Part shown: piece after piece, positions 1 to 9,626 of the stretch
How the letters are laid out: every line of letters starts with the position of its first letter
Numbering within the stretch: position 1 is the first letter of the stretch
Assembly (NCBI RefSeq): GCF_010179735.1
Contig: NZ_JAAEEH010000002.1
Coordinates: 62,001-126,000 of the forward strand
Length of the DNA stretch: 64,000 nt
Reading direction: 5' to 3'
Source: Anaerotalea alkaliphila
GTDB taxonomy: Bacteria; Bacillota; Clostridia; Lachnospirales; Vallitaleaceae
The notes under the pieces: generated by a model
What the model was told of the DNA's origin: nothing
The model's database searches: none
The model's input: the letters and a program-made list of their open reading frames with translations, nothing else
Position numbers and translations under genes: made by a program

Positions 1-2
1 TC

Positions 3-1208
3 TACCAGGGTGGGGTGTACCGCAAGGCCTGGACCTGGACGGACTTCTCCGCCGGAGCCCTGTCACAGACCTATTTCCTCCCCGCCTGGGCGGCGGAAGC
101 GAAGGAGGTTACCGTCCGATTCAGGACCCTGCCGACGAACGGGGGGAATCCGGAGACGGCCGCCCAGGAGCCCTACGCCAACCTAGGTGTACTAAACCAC
201 CAGGCGGTGGCCGCGGTGAAGGTCTCCTTGACGGGACAGCTCTACAACTTCCGGGTGACCTACAACCGGGACCCGGCCTGGGAAGCACATTATAAAGGTG
301 CGGACACGGTCTTCCATTCCGGGAGGAACAATCCATGGGGCATCCCCGACCCCGCGCGGAAGAACATCCTTCCGGTGACCCCCGGGAAGAACACCGGCAA
401 TCCGGGGGCGGCCCTCCGGCTGGGCTACCCCTTTTGTTTCGACTTCCTGACCAATGGGGACACCATGGAGGGGAACGACTTCGCCCTGGTCCGGCCCCGG
501 TTCCACCATGTGGATGCCCAGGGGAAGAACCGCCAGGAGGTGGACGCCTATTACAACAGCGGAGGCAGGCTGGTGAAGCTGGGGGACCCGGGGGACAATT
601 CCCTCCTCCAGATGGTCCTGTACGCTCCGGGAAGGGGGATCATCAAGAAGGAACTGGAGGACACCGCCGCCGCCCTGGCGGCCCAGAACCGGGGGGACGG
701 GAAGGACATGGCCGCCTGGCTGAAGGACCTGGCCAACAGCCAGGCCCGGTCCCTCAAGGCCGGAAATACCATCCGGCTTACGGAACAGCAGCGGACCTTC
801 GTGGGGAACTTCGCCAGCCTCCCCCCGGAGGTGGGGACAAACAGGGCCCGCGCCTCCATCCAGAAGTGGTACGGGCAGTACCACCTGCCCAGCAGCACGG
901 TCTTCGTCCCTGCGGGAACCCGGCTGGGGGACCTGGGGACCGTCCGGCTGGACAGGCCCCCCTTCCTCCAGACGGGCTACATCATGGTGAACTTCCAGGT
1001 GGAGGTCCACAAGAACGTGGCCGCGGACATCCAGAAGGACGGTCCTACCAAGGTGGACCAGGCCCTGCAGGCATCCGCTCCCCATCTGCTCTACGACAAC
1101 CAATGGGACCGGGAGGGCTACGACACCGCCCAGAGCAGCCTGGAGACGGCCGCTGGGGACGTGGTCCTATACCATGTGGACCGACGGGCCAGCGGGAACT
1201 ACCAATAG
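3..1208 (+). CDS. C-terminal part of unrecognised protein
   Basis: The reading frame is open through the left edge of the window, so the true start lies outside and the GTG at 15 is only an internal codon. About 400 residues are visible and end in a TAG stop. The visible part contains no transmembrane stretch and no catalytic motif I recognise. It is rich in Gly, Pro, Asn and aromatic residues (for example WTWTDFSAG near the start), which suits an extracellular, beta-rich protein. It lies upstream of the RND efflux operon and is separated from it by that operon's own promoter, so it is probably not co-transcribed. I do not recognise the family and assign no function. Confidence 0.6.
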   Translation, partial: YQGGVYRKAWTWTDFSAGALSQTYFLPAWAAEAKEVTVRFRTLPTNGGNPETAAQEPYANLGVLNHQAVAAVKVSLTGQLYNFRVTYNRDPAWEAHYKGADTVFHSGRNNPWGIPDPARKNILPVTPGKNTGNPGAALRLGYPFCFDFLTNGDTMEGNDFALVRPRFHHVDAQGKNRQEVDAYYNSGGRLVKLGDPGDNSLLQMVLYAPGRGIIKKELEDTAAALAAQNRGDGKDMAAWLKDLANSQARSLKAGNTIRLTEQQRTFVGNFASLPPEVGTNRARASIQKWYGQYHLPSSTVFVPAGTRLGDLGTVRLDRPPFLQTGYIMVNFQVEVHKNVAADIQKDGPTKVDQALQASAPHLLYDNQWDREGYDTAQSSLETAAGDVVLYHVDRRASGNYQ

Positions 1209-1242
1209 GAAGCGCCCAGAAACCGAATTAATCAAAACTTAA

Positions 1243-1271
1243 TTGACAGGCCTCCTGCCTTGTTCTAGAAT
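1243..1271 (+). promoter_or_regulatory. Sigma-A promoter of the RND efflux operon
   Basis: A perfect -35 box TTGACA (1243-1248) is followed by a 17-base spacer and the -10 box TAGAAT (1266-1271). The TetR-type palindrome starts ten bases downstream, so a bound repressor would block initiation or early elongation. Confidence 0.85.
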
Positions 1272-1280
1272 GGAATTGAC

Positions 1281-1304
1281 TGCCGACCGACTGGTCGGTC
1301 GGCA
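1281..1304 (+). promoter_or_regulatory. TetR-family operator palindrome
   Basis: An inverted repeat has two 11-base arms, TGCCGACCGAC and GTCGGTCGGCA, around a central TG, making a 24-bp dyad that is perfect apart from its centre. It lies between the -10 box and the ribosome binding site of the adaptor gene. The third gene of the operon encodes a TetR repressor, which is the obvious ligand. Each arm also contains the tandem half-site CCGAC, typical of TetR operators with nested repeats. Confidence 0.85.
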
Positions 1305-1338
1305 AACCATGAGACAAGAGCAGGAGGTTTTTCGTTCC

Positions 1339-2679
1339 ATGAAGAAGACAGGAAAGATCATCATAGGATTGGCCGCACTGGCCCTGGTGGCGGCGGTCGT
1401 CTATCCACGGGTCATGGAAGGGATCCGTACCCGGAACATGGCATCGGTGGAAGGGGAGAAGAAGGTGGCGGTGGAGACCGTTCTGGTGGAACAGGGGTCC
1501 ATCGCCACCACGGTGGAGCTGATCGGTACCATCGCGGCGGACAAGACGGTGAACGTCATCCCCACCATCCCCGCCAAGGTCTCCAAGCTCCAGGTGAAGG
1601 TAGGGGATGAGGTGGAGGCGGGAGACCCCCTCTTCTCCCTCTACACCGACGACCTGGACACCCAGATCACCCAGGCGGGGATCGGGATCAGCAGCGCAGC
1701 CGCCAGCCGGGAACAGGCCCAGGTGGCCCTGAAGAACGCCCAGGCATCGGTGGAGTCCGCCCGTCTGGCATACGAGCTGGCCCTCTCCAACTACAGGATG
1801 GGCGTGGAGAAGTACGAGAACGGCCAGGCCAACCTGGCCCGGTACAGGACCCTGTATGAGGAGGGCATCATCTCCAAGGCGGACCTGGAGCAGATGGAAT
1901 TGAACGCCTCCACCGAGACCCTGGTGCTGCTGGAGAAGCAGCTGGCCCAGGCGGAGCAGGGGATGAAGCAGGCGAACATCGCGGTGGAGAACGCCCAGGC
2001 CACCATCAAGCAGGCGGACGCAGGCTACCGCCAAGCCACAACCAGCTACTCCAGCGCCCAGGACAACCGGGGGGACATGTTCTTCACCGCCCCCATCAGG
2101 GGATTCGTGGTCTCCGTGGGCATCGAGGAGGAGCAGCTGGCCACCAACGCCCAGCCCGCGGTGGTCCTGGCGGACATCGACAAGGTGGTCATCCGTACGG
2201 AAGTCTCCGAGAGCCTGGTCAACAAGGTAGCCCAAGGCCAGCAGGTCCAGATCCGGATCGCCTCCCTGGAAGGGGAGGAAATCTTCGGCACCGTCACCAC
2301 CATCAACCCTGTCGCTGACAGCAGGACCCTCCTTTTTCCGGTGACCATCGAGATCCTAAACCAGGACCACAAGGTGAAGCCGGGGATGTTCGCCACCGTC
2401 CTGGTGGACACGGAGAAGCGGGAGGACACCCTGGTGGTGCCCGCCCAGAGCGTGGTCCAGCGGAACCAGGAGAGCTATGTCTTCGTGGTGGAACGCACGG
2501 GAGAAGGTGGGGAGGAAACGGCCACCGTCCGCAAGGCGGTCGTGGCAACCGGCCTTGCCCAGGGCGGGAAGGTGGAAATCCTTTCCGGCTTGGAGGCCGG
2601 CCTGGAAATCGTCGTGAAGGGCGTGGGCCTCATCGATGAAGACACCCTGATCGACCCGGTGAGGGGGGACGCATCATGA
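1339..2679 (+). CDS. RND efflux periplasmic-adaptor-type (MFP/HlyD) subunit
   Basis: This 446-residue protein is the membrane-fusion adaptor of an RND pump. It has an N-terminal membrane anchor (about residues 5-23), a lipoyl-type half (VGDEVEAGDPLF), a long Ala/Gln/Glu-rich coiled-coil hairpin (about 110-230), the second lipoyl half and beta-barrel domains (FTAPIRGFV; KPGMFATVLV), as in the AcrA/MexA family. The ATG at 1339 is chosen because AGGAGG lies 11 bases upstream; an upstream TTG at 1243 falls inside the promoter. The stop overlaps the pump gene by four bases (ATGA), showing translational coupling. In a monoderm the adaptor would sit outside the membrane, linking the pump to wall-associated parts. 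Confidence 0.92.
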   Translation: MKKTGKIIIGLAALALVAAVVYPRVMEGIRTRNMASVEGEKKVAVETVLVEQGSIATTVELIGTIAADKTVNVIPTIPAKVSKLQVKVGDEVEAGDPLFSLYTDDLDTQITQAGIGISSAAASREQAQVALKNAQASVESARLAYELALSNYRMGVEKYENGQANLARYRTLYEEGIISKADLEQMELNASTETLVLLEKQLAQAEQGMKQANIAVENAQATIKQADAGYRQATTSYSSAQDNRGDMFFTAPIRGFVVSVGIEEEQLATNAQPAVVLADIDKVVIRTEVSESLVNKVAQGQQVQIRIASLEGEEIFGTVTTINPVADSRTLLFPVTIEILNQDHKVKPGMFATVLVDTEKREDTLVVPAQSVVQRNQESYVFVVERTGEGGEETATVRKAVVATGLAQGGKVEILSGLEAGLEIVVKGVGLIDEDTLIDPVRGDAS

Positions 2680-5600
2680 ACCTACCTTCCCTTGCCGTAA
2701 GAAGACCCATCACCACGGTGATGTTCATGCTGGTGGTGGTGCTGTTCGGGATGGTTTCCTCCTCCCGGCTGCCCATCGACCTATACCCCAACATCGAGAT
2801 CCCCGTGGCCATCGTGAACACCACTTATGCCAACGTCGCCCCTGAGGAGATCGAGAAGCTGGTCACCCGGCCCATCGAGGAGGTCATGGGGACCGTGGCC
2901 GACATCGACGCCATCACCTCCATCACCCGGGAGGGGAGCTCCATCGTCATCGCCCAATTCAAGATCGGCACGGACATGGACTTCGCCACACTGGACATGC
3001 GGGAGAAGGTGGACATGGTCGCCGGCTTCCTGCCGGACGGAGCCTCGGACCCCATGGTCATGCGAATCGACATCAACGCCACCCCCATCATGCAGGTGGC
3101 GGTCTCCGGCGCCGACGTGGCCACCCTCCAGCGGTATGCGGACGATGTGCTGAAACCCTCCGTGGAGCGGGTACAGGGGGTCGCCTCCGCGGAAGTCTCC
3201 GGAGGCTATGAGGAATACGTCTCCATCCAGGTAGACACCGCCAAGATGGAGGGCTACGGCCTGACCCTGGACAGGGTAGCTGGAATCCTGGGGGCGGAGA
3301 ACATCAACATGCCTGCAGGCACTGTGTTCCAGGGGGACAAGGAGCTGCTCCTTCGGGGCATCGGGGAGTTCGAGGACCTGGAGGAGATCCGGGACCTGCC
3401 CATCCCCCTGGGCACCGGCGGCATCCTCCGGGTCCGGGAGATCGCCGTGGTGGAGATGGCAAACAAGGAGCAGAGCTCCATCACGAAGGTGGACGGGGAG
3501 CCGGCGGTGAGCATTGCCGTCCAGAAGCAGTCCGGCACCAACACGGTGGCCGTGGCGAATGCGGTCCGGCAGTCCCTCCTGGAGACGGCAAAGGGCAGCG
3601 AGTATGAGGTCCGGGTCATCTACGACCAGTCCGACTTCATCAAGCGCTCCATCAACCAGGTGGCCAACAACGGCATGGTGGGAGGGATTCTGGCGGTCTT
3701 CGTGCTCTTCATTTTCCTGCGGAGCGTGCGGAGCACCATCATCATCGGGCTCGCCATCCCCATCTCCGTCATCGCCACCTTCATCCTGATCTACTTCAAC
3801 GGCATCACCCTGAACATGATGACCCTGGGGGGACTTGCCCTGGGGATCGGGATGCTGGTGGACAACGCGGTGGTGGTACTGGAGAACATCTACCGGTTCG
3901 TCCAGGAAGGGAAGCCCAGGAAAGAGGCGGCGGTGGAAGGGGCCAGGGAAGTGGCCATGGCCGTCACCGCCTCCACCCTGACCACCATCGCCGTGTTCCT
4001 CCCCATCGTTTTCGTGGAAGGGGTCACCTCCATCATGTTCCGGGAGCTGGCGCTGACCGTCACCTTCTCCCTGGTCTCCTCCCTGGTGGTCTCCCTGACC
4101 TTGGTGCCCATGCTGGCTTCCAAGCTTCTGGTGGTGGACGAGCAGCAGGGCATGCACCATGCGAACAGGGCCAAGCCGGTGGCTTTCCTTCTGGACCAGG
4201 CGGACAGGTTCTACAGCCGGCTGGAGGAGGGGTACCGGAATCTTCTCCGCTGGGCCCTGCACCACAAGAAGACCGTGGTCCTGGGGGCCTTCGTCTTCTT
4301 CGTGGCGTCCATGCTCTCCATGGTCCTGGTGGGCAAGGAGTTCATGCCCATGACCGACGAGGGGACCTTCACCATCAACCTGGAGACCGAACCAGGGGCC
4401 GGGGTGGAAGAGATCGGCTCTCTGGTGGACCAGGTGGTGGAAGCCATCCTGGACGTGCCGGAGCTGGATTATGTCTTCACCAATGCCTCCATCAGCAGCG
4501 GCATCCGTATGATGAATTCCGGAGCCGTACAGGGGATGCTGGTTCCTCTGGACCAGCGGAACCGGAGCGTGGACGACGTGGTTGTGGACATCGAAGGGCG
4601 GATCGCCCGGATTCCGGGCATGAAAGCCACCGTGGCCGCCACCAGCTCCACGGGCATGATGGGGGGCGGCAGCGCCATCTCCATCCAGATCAAAGGGGAC
4701 GACCTGGAGCTTCTGGAGGATCTGGCGCTCCAGGTGGGGGACAAGGTGGGCACCGTCCAAGGGGCCCGGAACATCTCCAACAGCCTGGAGGACGCCATCC
4801 CCCAAGTGGAGATGCGCCTGGACAGGAACAACGCCTCCCGGTTCGGCCTGACCACCGCACAGGTGGCGTCGGAAGTCAAGAACGTGCTGGACGGGAAGAC
4901 CGCCACACGCTATAGGATCGAAGGGGATGAGATCGACGTGGTCCTGGAAGGGGACACCCGTTACCAGGAGAGCATCACGGCCCTGGAGCAGATGCCCATC
5001 GGCACCCCGGCGGGAGGCACCGTGCCCCTGGGATTGGTGGCGGACATCCAGGGCCGCTCCGGCCCCCTGCAGATCAACCGGGAGGACCAGGCAAGGACCG
5101 TTACCGTCTCGGCGGACGTCTACGGCAGGGACCTGGGATTGGTCTCTGCGGAAATCCAGACCCTGGTGGACGCCATGGAGCTGCCCCGGGGCTACACCAT
5201 CGAATTCGGGGGACAGAACCAGGAGATGGTGGAAGCCTTCTCCGACCTGGGACTGGCCCTCATCCTGGCACTGATCCTGGTGTACATGATCATCGCCTCC
5301 CAGTTCGAGTCCCTCCTGGCACCCTTCATCATCATGTTCACCACCCCGCTGGCCTTCTCGGCGGGGACCTTGGGACTCTTCCTGACCAACAGGAACCTGA
5401 ACGTCCCCTCCATCATCGGCTACATCATGCTGGCGGGGATCGTGGTGAACAACGCCATCGTCCTCATCGACTACATCCAGACCCGGATGGCCCGGGGGGA
5501 GGACACCTACACGGCCATCACCAACGCGGGTCCCATCCGCCTGCGGCCCATCCTCATGACCACCCTCACCACGGTTCTGGCCCTCTTCCCCCTGGCCTTG

Positions 5601-5798
5601 GGGATAGGGGAGGGGGCGGAGCTCCAAGCCCCCATGTCCACCGTGGTCATCTTCGGCCTGAGCATCTCCATGTTCCTGACCCTGGTCTTCATACCCGTCC
5701 TCTTCAGCATCATGGACAACCGGCACAGGAAGTTCCTGGCGGCCAGGGAGGCCAGGCGCATGAAGCGGGAGCTGAAAAGGAAGGGGGAAGCCCTATGA
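2676..5798 (+). CDS. RND multidrug efflux transporter (HAE1/AcrB family)
   Basis: This 1040-residue inner-membrane pump has full AcrB-family length. It has an N-terminal TM helix (about 13-30), a large extracytoplasmic loop, a TM bundle around residues 335-480, a second extracytoplasmic loop and a C-terminal TM bundle (about 860-1020). It exports lipophilic compounds by proton antiport. The TM4 motif reads [16 protein letters not shown], keeping one proton-relay Asp but with Asn where AcrB has a second Asp. The TM10 position of the AcrB Lys is Asn ([13 protein letters not shown]). This pattern resembles Gram-positive and other non-proteobacterial RND pumps. The gene is the second in an operon, overlapping both neighbours by four bases. 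No outer-membrane channel gene is adjacent. Confidence 0.95.
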   Translation: MNLPSLAVRRPITTVMFMLVVVLFGMVSSSRLPIDLYPNIEIPVAIVNTTYANVAPEEIEKLVTRPIEEVMGTVADIDAITSITREGSSIVIAQFKIGTDMDFATLDMREKVDMVAGFLPDGASDPMVMRIDINATPIMQVAVSGADVATLQRYADDVLKPSVERVQGVASAEVSGGYEEYVSIQVDTAKMEGYGLTLDRVAGILGAENINMPAGTVFQGDKELLLRGIGEFEDLEEIRDLPIPLGTGGILRVREIAVVEMANKEQSSITKVDGEPAVSIAVQKQSGTNTVAVANAVRQSLLETAKGSEYEVRVIYDQSDFIKRSINQVANNGMVGGILAVFVLFIFLRSVRSTIIIGLAIPISVIATFILIYFNGITLNMMTLGGLALGIGMLVDNAVVVLENIYRFVQEGKPRKEAAVEGAREVAMAVTASTLTTIAVFLPIVFVEGVTSIMFRELALTVTFSLVSSLVVSLTLVPMLASKLLVVDEQQGMHHANRAKPVAFLLDQADRFYSRLEEGYRNLLRWALHHKKTVVLGAFVFFVASMLSMVLVGKEFMPMTDEGTFTINLETEPGAGVEEIGSLVDQVVEAILDVPELDYVFTNASISSGIRMMNSGAVQGMLVPLDQRNRSVDDVVVDIEGRIARIPGMKATVAATSSTGMMGGGSAISIQIKGDDLELLEDLALQVGDKVGTVQGARNISNSLEDAIPQVEMRLDRNNASRFGLTTAQVASEVKNVLDGKTATRYRIEGDEIDVVLEGDTRYQESITALEQMPIGTPAGGTVPLGLVADIQGRSGPLQINREDQARTVTVSADVYGRDLGLVSAEIQTLVDAMELPRGYTIEFGGQNQEMVEAFSDLGLALILALILVYMIIASQFESLLAPFIIMFTTPLAFSAGTLGLFLTNRNLNVPSIIGYIMLAGIVVNNAIVLIDYIQTRMARGEDTYTAITNAGPIRLRPILMTTLTTVLALFPLALGIGEGAELQAPMSTVVIFGLSISMFLTLVFIPVLFSIMDNRHRKFLAAREARRMKRELKRKGEAL

Positions 5799-6442
5799 CA
5801 GAGCAAAAAAATCTGTCCACCAAGGACCGGATCCTCCACTCCGCCGCCGGAATCCTCTGCAGGGAGGGGGTGGGGGAGGTCACCATGTCCAAGGTGGCCC
5901 ACCAGGCGGAGCTGGGAAAAAGCACCATCTACGAGCACTTCAGGAGCAAGGAGGACCTGGTGGCCCAGGCCATCCTATTCGTCTTCCAGGAGATGGTGGA
6001 AGGCCTCCATGCCCAGGCGGGCGGGCCGGAAACCCCGGCGGCGGAGCGGCTGAGGAACACCGTGGTCCTGCTGCTGGCGGCCCTTTCCCAGGACCAAAGC
6101 GGCCTGGGAAGGCTCTTCGAGCATACGGACGTCCTGGTCCTCCAGGCGGTCCTGGGGGAGGAGCACCAGAAGCGGATCCTGGAGCTCCACAAGAAGGGGA
6201 TCGGCTACACCCTGGAACTGCTCCGGGACCATTATAAGGAAAGGAAACTGCAGGTGGAGGTGGGGGAATTCGACGCCCTCTGCTTCCAGCGGCAGCTCTT
6301 CATCCACTGCGCCGCCTTCTGCGGAAAGGACCTGGTGGCCAACCTCTACAAGGACCAGGTGGCGGACCCGGCCGGGTACGTCCTGGGGCTCATGCAGGGC
6401 TTCCTGGGCGCGCTGGAGGCCCGCTCGGGAAAGGCCCGCTAA
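5795..6442 (+). CDS. TetR family repressor of the RND operon
   Basis: This 215-residue regulator has an N-terminal TetR helix-turn-helix (about residues 25-55: [20 protein letters not shown]) followed by an all-helical ligand-binding and dimerisation domain. It starts at an ATGA overlap with the pump gene, so it is the third gene of the efflux operon. The 24-bp palindrome at 1281-1304 downstream of the operon promoter is the likely binding site, giving negative autoregulation relieved by pump substrates. No terminator is visible between its stop and the S-layer gene promoter. Confidence 0.92.
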   Translation: MTEQKNLSTKDRILHSAAGILCREGVGEVTMSKVAHQAELGKSTIYEHFRSKEDLVAQAILFVFQEMVEGLHAQAGGPETPAAERLRNTVVLLLAALSQDQSGLGRLFEHTDVLVLQAVLGEEHQKRILELHKKGIGYTLELLRDHYKERKLQVEVGEFDALCFQRQLFIHCAAFCGKDLVANLYKDQVADPAGYVLGLMQGFLGALEARSGKAR

Positions 6443-6443
6443 A

Positions 6444-6503
6444 TTACAGAAATGTTACAGGTGCTGTTAACAGGTTGACGATGGCCCTACTAAATGCTAT
6501 AAT
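6444..6503 (+). promoter_or_regulatory. Promoter of the S-layer protein gene with upstream direct repeats
   Basis: TTGACG (6475-6480), a 17-base spacer and a perfect TATAAT (6498-6503) form a strong sigma-A promoter. Just upstream, TTACAG occurs at 6444 and again at 6455, exactly 11 bases apart, with a related GTTAAC at 6466. Such 11-bp phased repeats resemble OmpR/PhoB-type (WalR or PhoP) sites. The regulator assignment is a guess. Confidence 0.7.
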
Positions 6504-6571
6504 TTGCATGTATTCAGAACATATGCGTGTATGTTCAAAAACAAAAAAACTTTATAAGGAGGACACTTTTT

Positions 6572-8944
6572 ATGAGAAATCTCAAAAAAGTAGTGGCGCT
6601 GGTACTTGCGTTCGCGTTGATGCTTTCAACCGCAACCGTATCTTTCGCCGCAACAGGTTATTCAGATCTCGAAAACGGAAAGACTCTCGAGTCCGTAAAC
6701 CTGTTGACAACACTGGGTGTAATCAATGGTTACCCCGATGGCACATTCCAGCCTAATGGAATCGTAACAAGAGCAGAAATGGCCAAATTGACCATCGCAG
6801 CTCTGGGCTACACAAAGCTTGCCACAGGTACAACAAGCAGCTTCAGCGACATGTGGGCAGCACAATGGGCACAGGGATTCGTAGCTTTGGCTAACGGAAC
6901 CGGAATCGTTATCGGATATCCCGACAACACATTCAAGCCCAACGCTCCTGTAACTTATGCAGAAGCGGCTACAATGATCGTAAGAGCTATTGGCTACACA
7001 GACGCTTCTCTGGGTGGCACATGGCCCAACAACTACCTTGCTAAAGCTATGGACATGAAATTGTTCGACGACGTAGAAATTGCTGGAACAGGTGCTAGAA
7101 GAGGCGACATCGCAATCATGATGTACAATGCGATTGATCAACAGATTGGCAAAGTGAACGCAGACAACGAGTGGGTTGCTAACGCAAACAACGACACCAT
7201 GATCAAAAGACTTGGCGCTAAAGAACTTGCTAAGGATGTTATCACTGGAGAAGAAGACACAGTAATCAACCTGCGTCCTTGGGTTGGTGTGTATGCTTCC
7301 GGTTACATGAACGATGAAGATGAAATCATCCTGCTGAACCAAGAAGAGTCTGTTCTTGTTGGTGAGTTCGATGGAATCGGAACATTCGAAGTTGACGGAA
7401 AAGACTACACTGTTGCAGCTGCTGCACAAACAGCATTGATTTCTACATCTCCTGCCGCAATATTCTTCACGAATGGTGTGGTTGTAAACAGATACACTGT
7501 AGAAACTAGTGATGTTGAATACATGCTTGCAGCTAAAGTATCCGGATCTAGAATCACAGAAGTATATGCAATTTCTCAGTGGGTTGTCACAGAAGCTGAT
7601 GTATTTACTACAGCTGATGCTGATGATATCTCCGAAGATCAAAAACTGTTTACAAGAGAATTTGAGCTTGATGATAATGACGAAATCGACATGAATTCAT
7701 TTGAGCTTGTTGGTGTAGCTAGCCTGGACGATATTGAAAAAGACAATGTTGTTTATGTCTATGTTGGCGGAAGCTATATCACAAAAGTTGCGGTTGGAAC
7801 TGAAACTGTAGCAGGAACAATCACAAGAATTAGCAGTGACAACAAAACATATACAATTGCTGGAAAAACTTATGACATTTCTTCAGAGTTCGTTGGCGTA
7901 GCTCAATCTACTGGAACAAAAGTAGACGTTAAGCTTGATGCATATGGCGAAATCTATGAAATGGAAGAAGCAGAAGATGCAGCAGGAACGGATTATGCAG
8001 TTGTTCTTGAAACTGGAAGTGGTGAGCCTGGATTGACTGGAAAAGATACTCTGGTTAAGATGTTCATCGCAGATGGAAGCTCTAAAGTGTTTGTTGTCGA
8101 TGGTTCTAGCGACGATGTAGCATTTATGGCTAACGACTATGCATGGTTGAGTACTTTTATTGGAACAACTCCTGCAGCAACTCTGGTTAAGTATGGTGTT
8201 GATTCTAATGGGGAAGTTGACTACTTGCAAAGCGATCTTGTAGGAGACTACAATGTTGCAGCAGACATTTCCACAAGAGGATACTATAAAGGTTATGAAA
8301 TTTCCACAAATGCATTGATTTATGTATACGATGGAAATGTTGAATCTGCTTCTCAAAAAGCTGACGACGACAACTATAGTGTTGTATCACGTTCAAGCAT
8401 CTTGGGAACAGACAATGCTAAAGCTCAAATCATCCTGAATGACAACAACCAAATCGTTGCTATGCTGATTCTTGAAAGCGACACAATTGTTGATGGCTTG
8501 TATGGTGTAATCAACGAGTGGGCAAATGTTGATTCTGATGATTACGATTTTGAAGTTGTAATGTGGGTAGATGGCAAAGCAGTAACTTATGGTTATAAAG
8601 GAACTGTAGCACCATCCACACTTATTGCAAGCAAAGTATTGTACGAAATCAAAACAAATGCTAACGGAGTAATCACTGAGTTGGTTAATGTTGCAGCCGA
8701 TGCAGATGACGATACTAGCGTTTATGAGATTGCGGCTACTGGAACAGGATTCACAGTAGAAGGATCTCAGTTGAAAAATGATGGTGTCTTTGTAAGAACA
8801 CTGGATACTGATGTTATTGTTTACAAAGTTGATGGAAGCAAATACACTTTGGGATCCACAAGAGACATCAGAAGCTTCAGCACCCTTAGAGCATACGATG
8901 TAGTTGATGCAGACGGTGTTGTTGATGTAGTAGTTCTTTACTAA
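6572..8944 (+). CDS. S-layer protein with SLH domains
   Basis: This 790-residue exported protein has a signal peptide (MRNLKKVVALVLAF..., ending near SFAA, about residue 27). Three SLH repeats follow (about 30-190), the first two with the motifs GYPDGTFQP and GYPDNTFKP. The rest is a long acidic beta-rich region with no known enzyme motif. SLH domains bind pyruvylated wall polymer, so this is a surface-array protein. The ATG at 6572 is preceded by AAGGAGG at 6556-6562. The gene is clearly richer in A and T than its neighbours and uses AAA, GAA, AAC and GTA codons heavily, as expected for a very highly expressed S-layer gene. It has its own strong promoter and terminator. Confidence 0.9.
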   Translation: MRNLKKVVALVLAFALMLSTATVSFAATGYSDLENGKTLESVNLLTTLGVINGYPDGTFQPNGIVTRAEMAKLTIAALGYTKLATGTTSSFSDMWAAQWAQGFVALANGTGIVIGYPDNTFKPNAPVTYAEAATMIVRAIGYTDASLGGTWPNNYLAKAMDMKLFDDVEIAGTGARRGDIAIMMYNAIDQQIGKVNADNEWVANANNDTMIKRLGAKELAKDVITGEEDTVINLRPWVGVYASGYMNDEDEIILLNQEESVLVGEFDGIGTFEVDGKDYTVAAAAQTALISTSPAAIFFTNGVVVNRYTVETSDVEYMLAAKVSGSRITEVYAISQWVVTEADVFTTADADDISEDQKLFTREFELDDNDEIDMNSFELVGVASLDDIEKDNVVYVYVGGSYITKVAVGTETVAGTITRISSDNKTYTIAGKTYDISSEFVGVAQSTGTKVDVKLDAYGEIYEMEEAEDAAGTDYAVVLETGSGEPGLTGKDTLVKMFIADGSSKVFVVDGSSDDVAFMANDYAWLSTFIGTTPAATLVKYGVDSNGEVDYLQSDLVGDYNVAADISTRGYYKGYEISTNALIYVYDGNVESASQKADDDNYSVVSRSSILGTDNAKAQIILNDNNQIVAMLILESDTIVDGLYGVINEWANVDSDDYDFEVVMWVDGKAVTYGYKGTVAPSTLIASKVLYEIKTNANGVITELVNVAADADDDTSVYEIAATGTGFTVEGSQLKNDGVFVRTLDTDVIVYKVDGSKYTLGSTRDIRSFSTLRAYDVVDADGVVDVVVLY

Positions 8945-8959
8945 GAATTGCTAGTGGAA

Positions 8960-8994
8960 AAGAGGATGGGCCAACTGGCTCATCCTCTTTTTTT
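8960..8994 (+). terminator. Intrinsic terminator of the S-layer gene
   Basis: AAGAGGATGGGCCA pairs with TGGCTCATCCTCTT around a tiny loop, and the stem ends in a run of seven T. A group II intron 5' end (GTGCG) begins two bases after the T-run. Confidence 0.92.
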
Positions 8995-8995
8995 G

Positions 8996-9071
8996 GTGCG
9001 TCCGGCATGGGCGATAACTTGGTGGTGCAAGTCCACTACGCGCTTGGTAGCAGGAAGCGTTAGCTGAAGGT
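8996..9071 (+). mobile_element. Group II intron 5' fragment, truncated
   Basis: The sequence opens with the group II 5' consensus GTGCG and continues with segments that I recall from domain I of bacterial group II introns (ACTTGGTGGTGCAAGTCCAC, then TAGCAGGAAGCGTTAGCTGA). It stops abruptly after about 75 bases at the first AACCTCGCC repeat junction. No reverse transcriptase gene or 3' end is present. The insertion point directly after a terminator hairpin is the known preference of class C introns. Confidence 0.7.
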
Positions 9072-9171
9072 AGCAACCTCGCCGGGCCTCCAATCGTTTC
9101 GAGCAACCTCGCTGGGCTTCCGATTTATTCTCAGCTCGAGCAACCTCGCCCGGCTCGGCAGGGGCCAGGCC
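9072..9171 (+). repeat. Mosaic repeat, copy 1 (stacked modules)
   Basis: Three junctions (AACCTCGCC at 9075, AACCTCGCT at 9105, AACCTCGCC at 9142) follow one another. The first two lead into GGGC(C/T)TCC modules and the last into CGGCTCGGCAGGGGCCAGG. The core is cut off inside its GC hairpin, where the second intron fragment begins. Confidence 0.8.
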
Positions 9172-9626
9172 GTGCGTCTAAGCAATGTCGCACCATATAG
9201 TGGGAGGGAACCCCACCGGGTAAGGTAGACCAACCGCCCGTAGTTAGCCTTGGAGCTTGCCCGGCGACGGGTAAGTTTAAGCGTAGGCAAACAAGATAGC
9301 AGGCTGAAAGCTGAAAAGTTGAAGTGATTAAGCCCCGTAATCCCAAATCGGTGAAGGCAGATGCTCTGGTCTGAAGCAGAATGCAAAACCGCAGCAGACG
9401 CAAATGGTAAGAATGCTGCGGCTTCCCCGGGGTCGTTGAACTCGGCATGCTAGACATTGATATGGTGCGGTAACTTAGGAGACCCTAACAGCTCTTCGGG
9501 TGCAGACCTGGAGTACGCATAACAAGCGATAATAAAGCGAGGAAGGCGGAAGGCGTTAGGGAGTCGGACTGTGTAATAGTACTGATGAAACGGGGTAATT
9601 CCCGCGGAGGGAAGGACACAGCATAC
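9172..9626 (+). mobile_element. Second group II intron 5' fragment (domains I to III), ORF and 3' end missing
   Basis: It begins with GTGCGTCTAAGCAATG. It continues with long segments matching what I recall of the 5' noncoding half of a common bacterial group II intron type, including CAACAGCTCTTCGGGTGCAG-like and GATGAAACGGGGTAATTCCC segments and the stretch just before the usual reverse transcriptase start (GGACACAGCATAC). At 9627 it is cut by AACCTCGCCGGGGCGAG of the next repeat. The intron is therefore defective for mobility by itself. Its 5' end sits inside a repeat core, so the intron inserted into the repeat or was joined to it by recombination. The sequence relationship is from memory and needs a covariance-model search. 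Confidence 0.75.

Noticed and set aside
15-1208. Complete gene starting at GTG 15
   Set aside because: The frame stays open to the left edge and there is no ribosome binding site before the GTG, so it is an internal part of a larger gene.
2781-5726. Very long antisense reading frame opposite the RND pump (and similar ones opposite walK, ftsH, the GH13 gene and the ABC ATPases)
   Set aside because: High third-position GC removes stops from the opposite strand. The proteins are rich in His, Gly, Asp and Gln without domain features, and the sense genes are clear.
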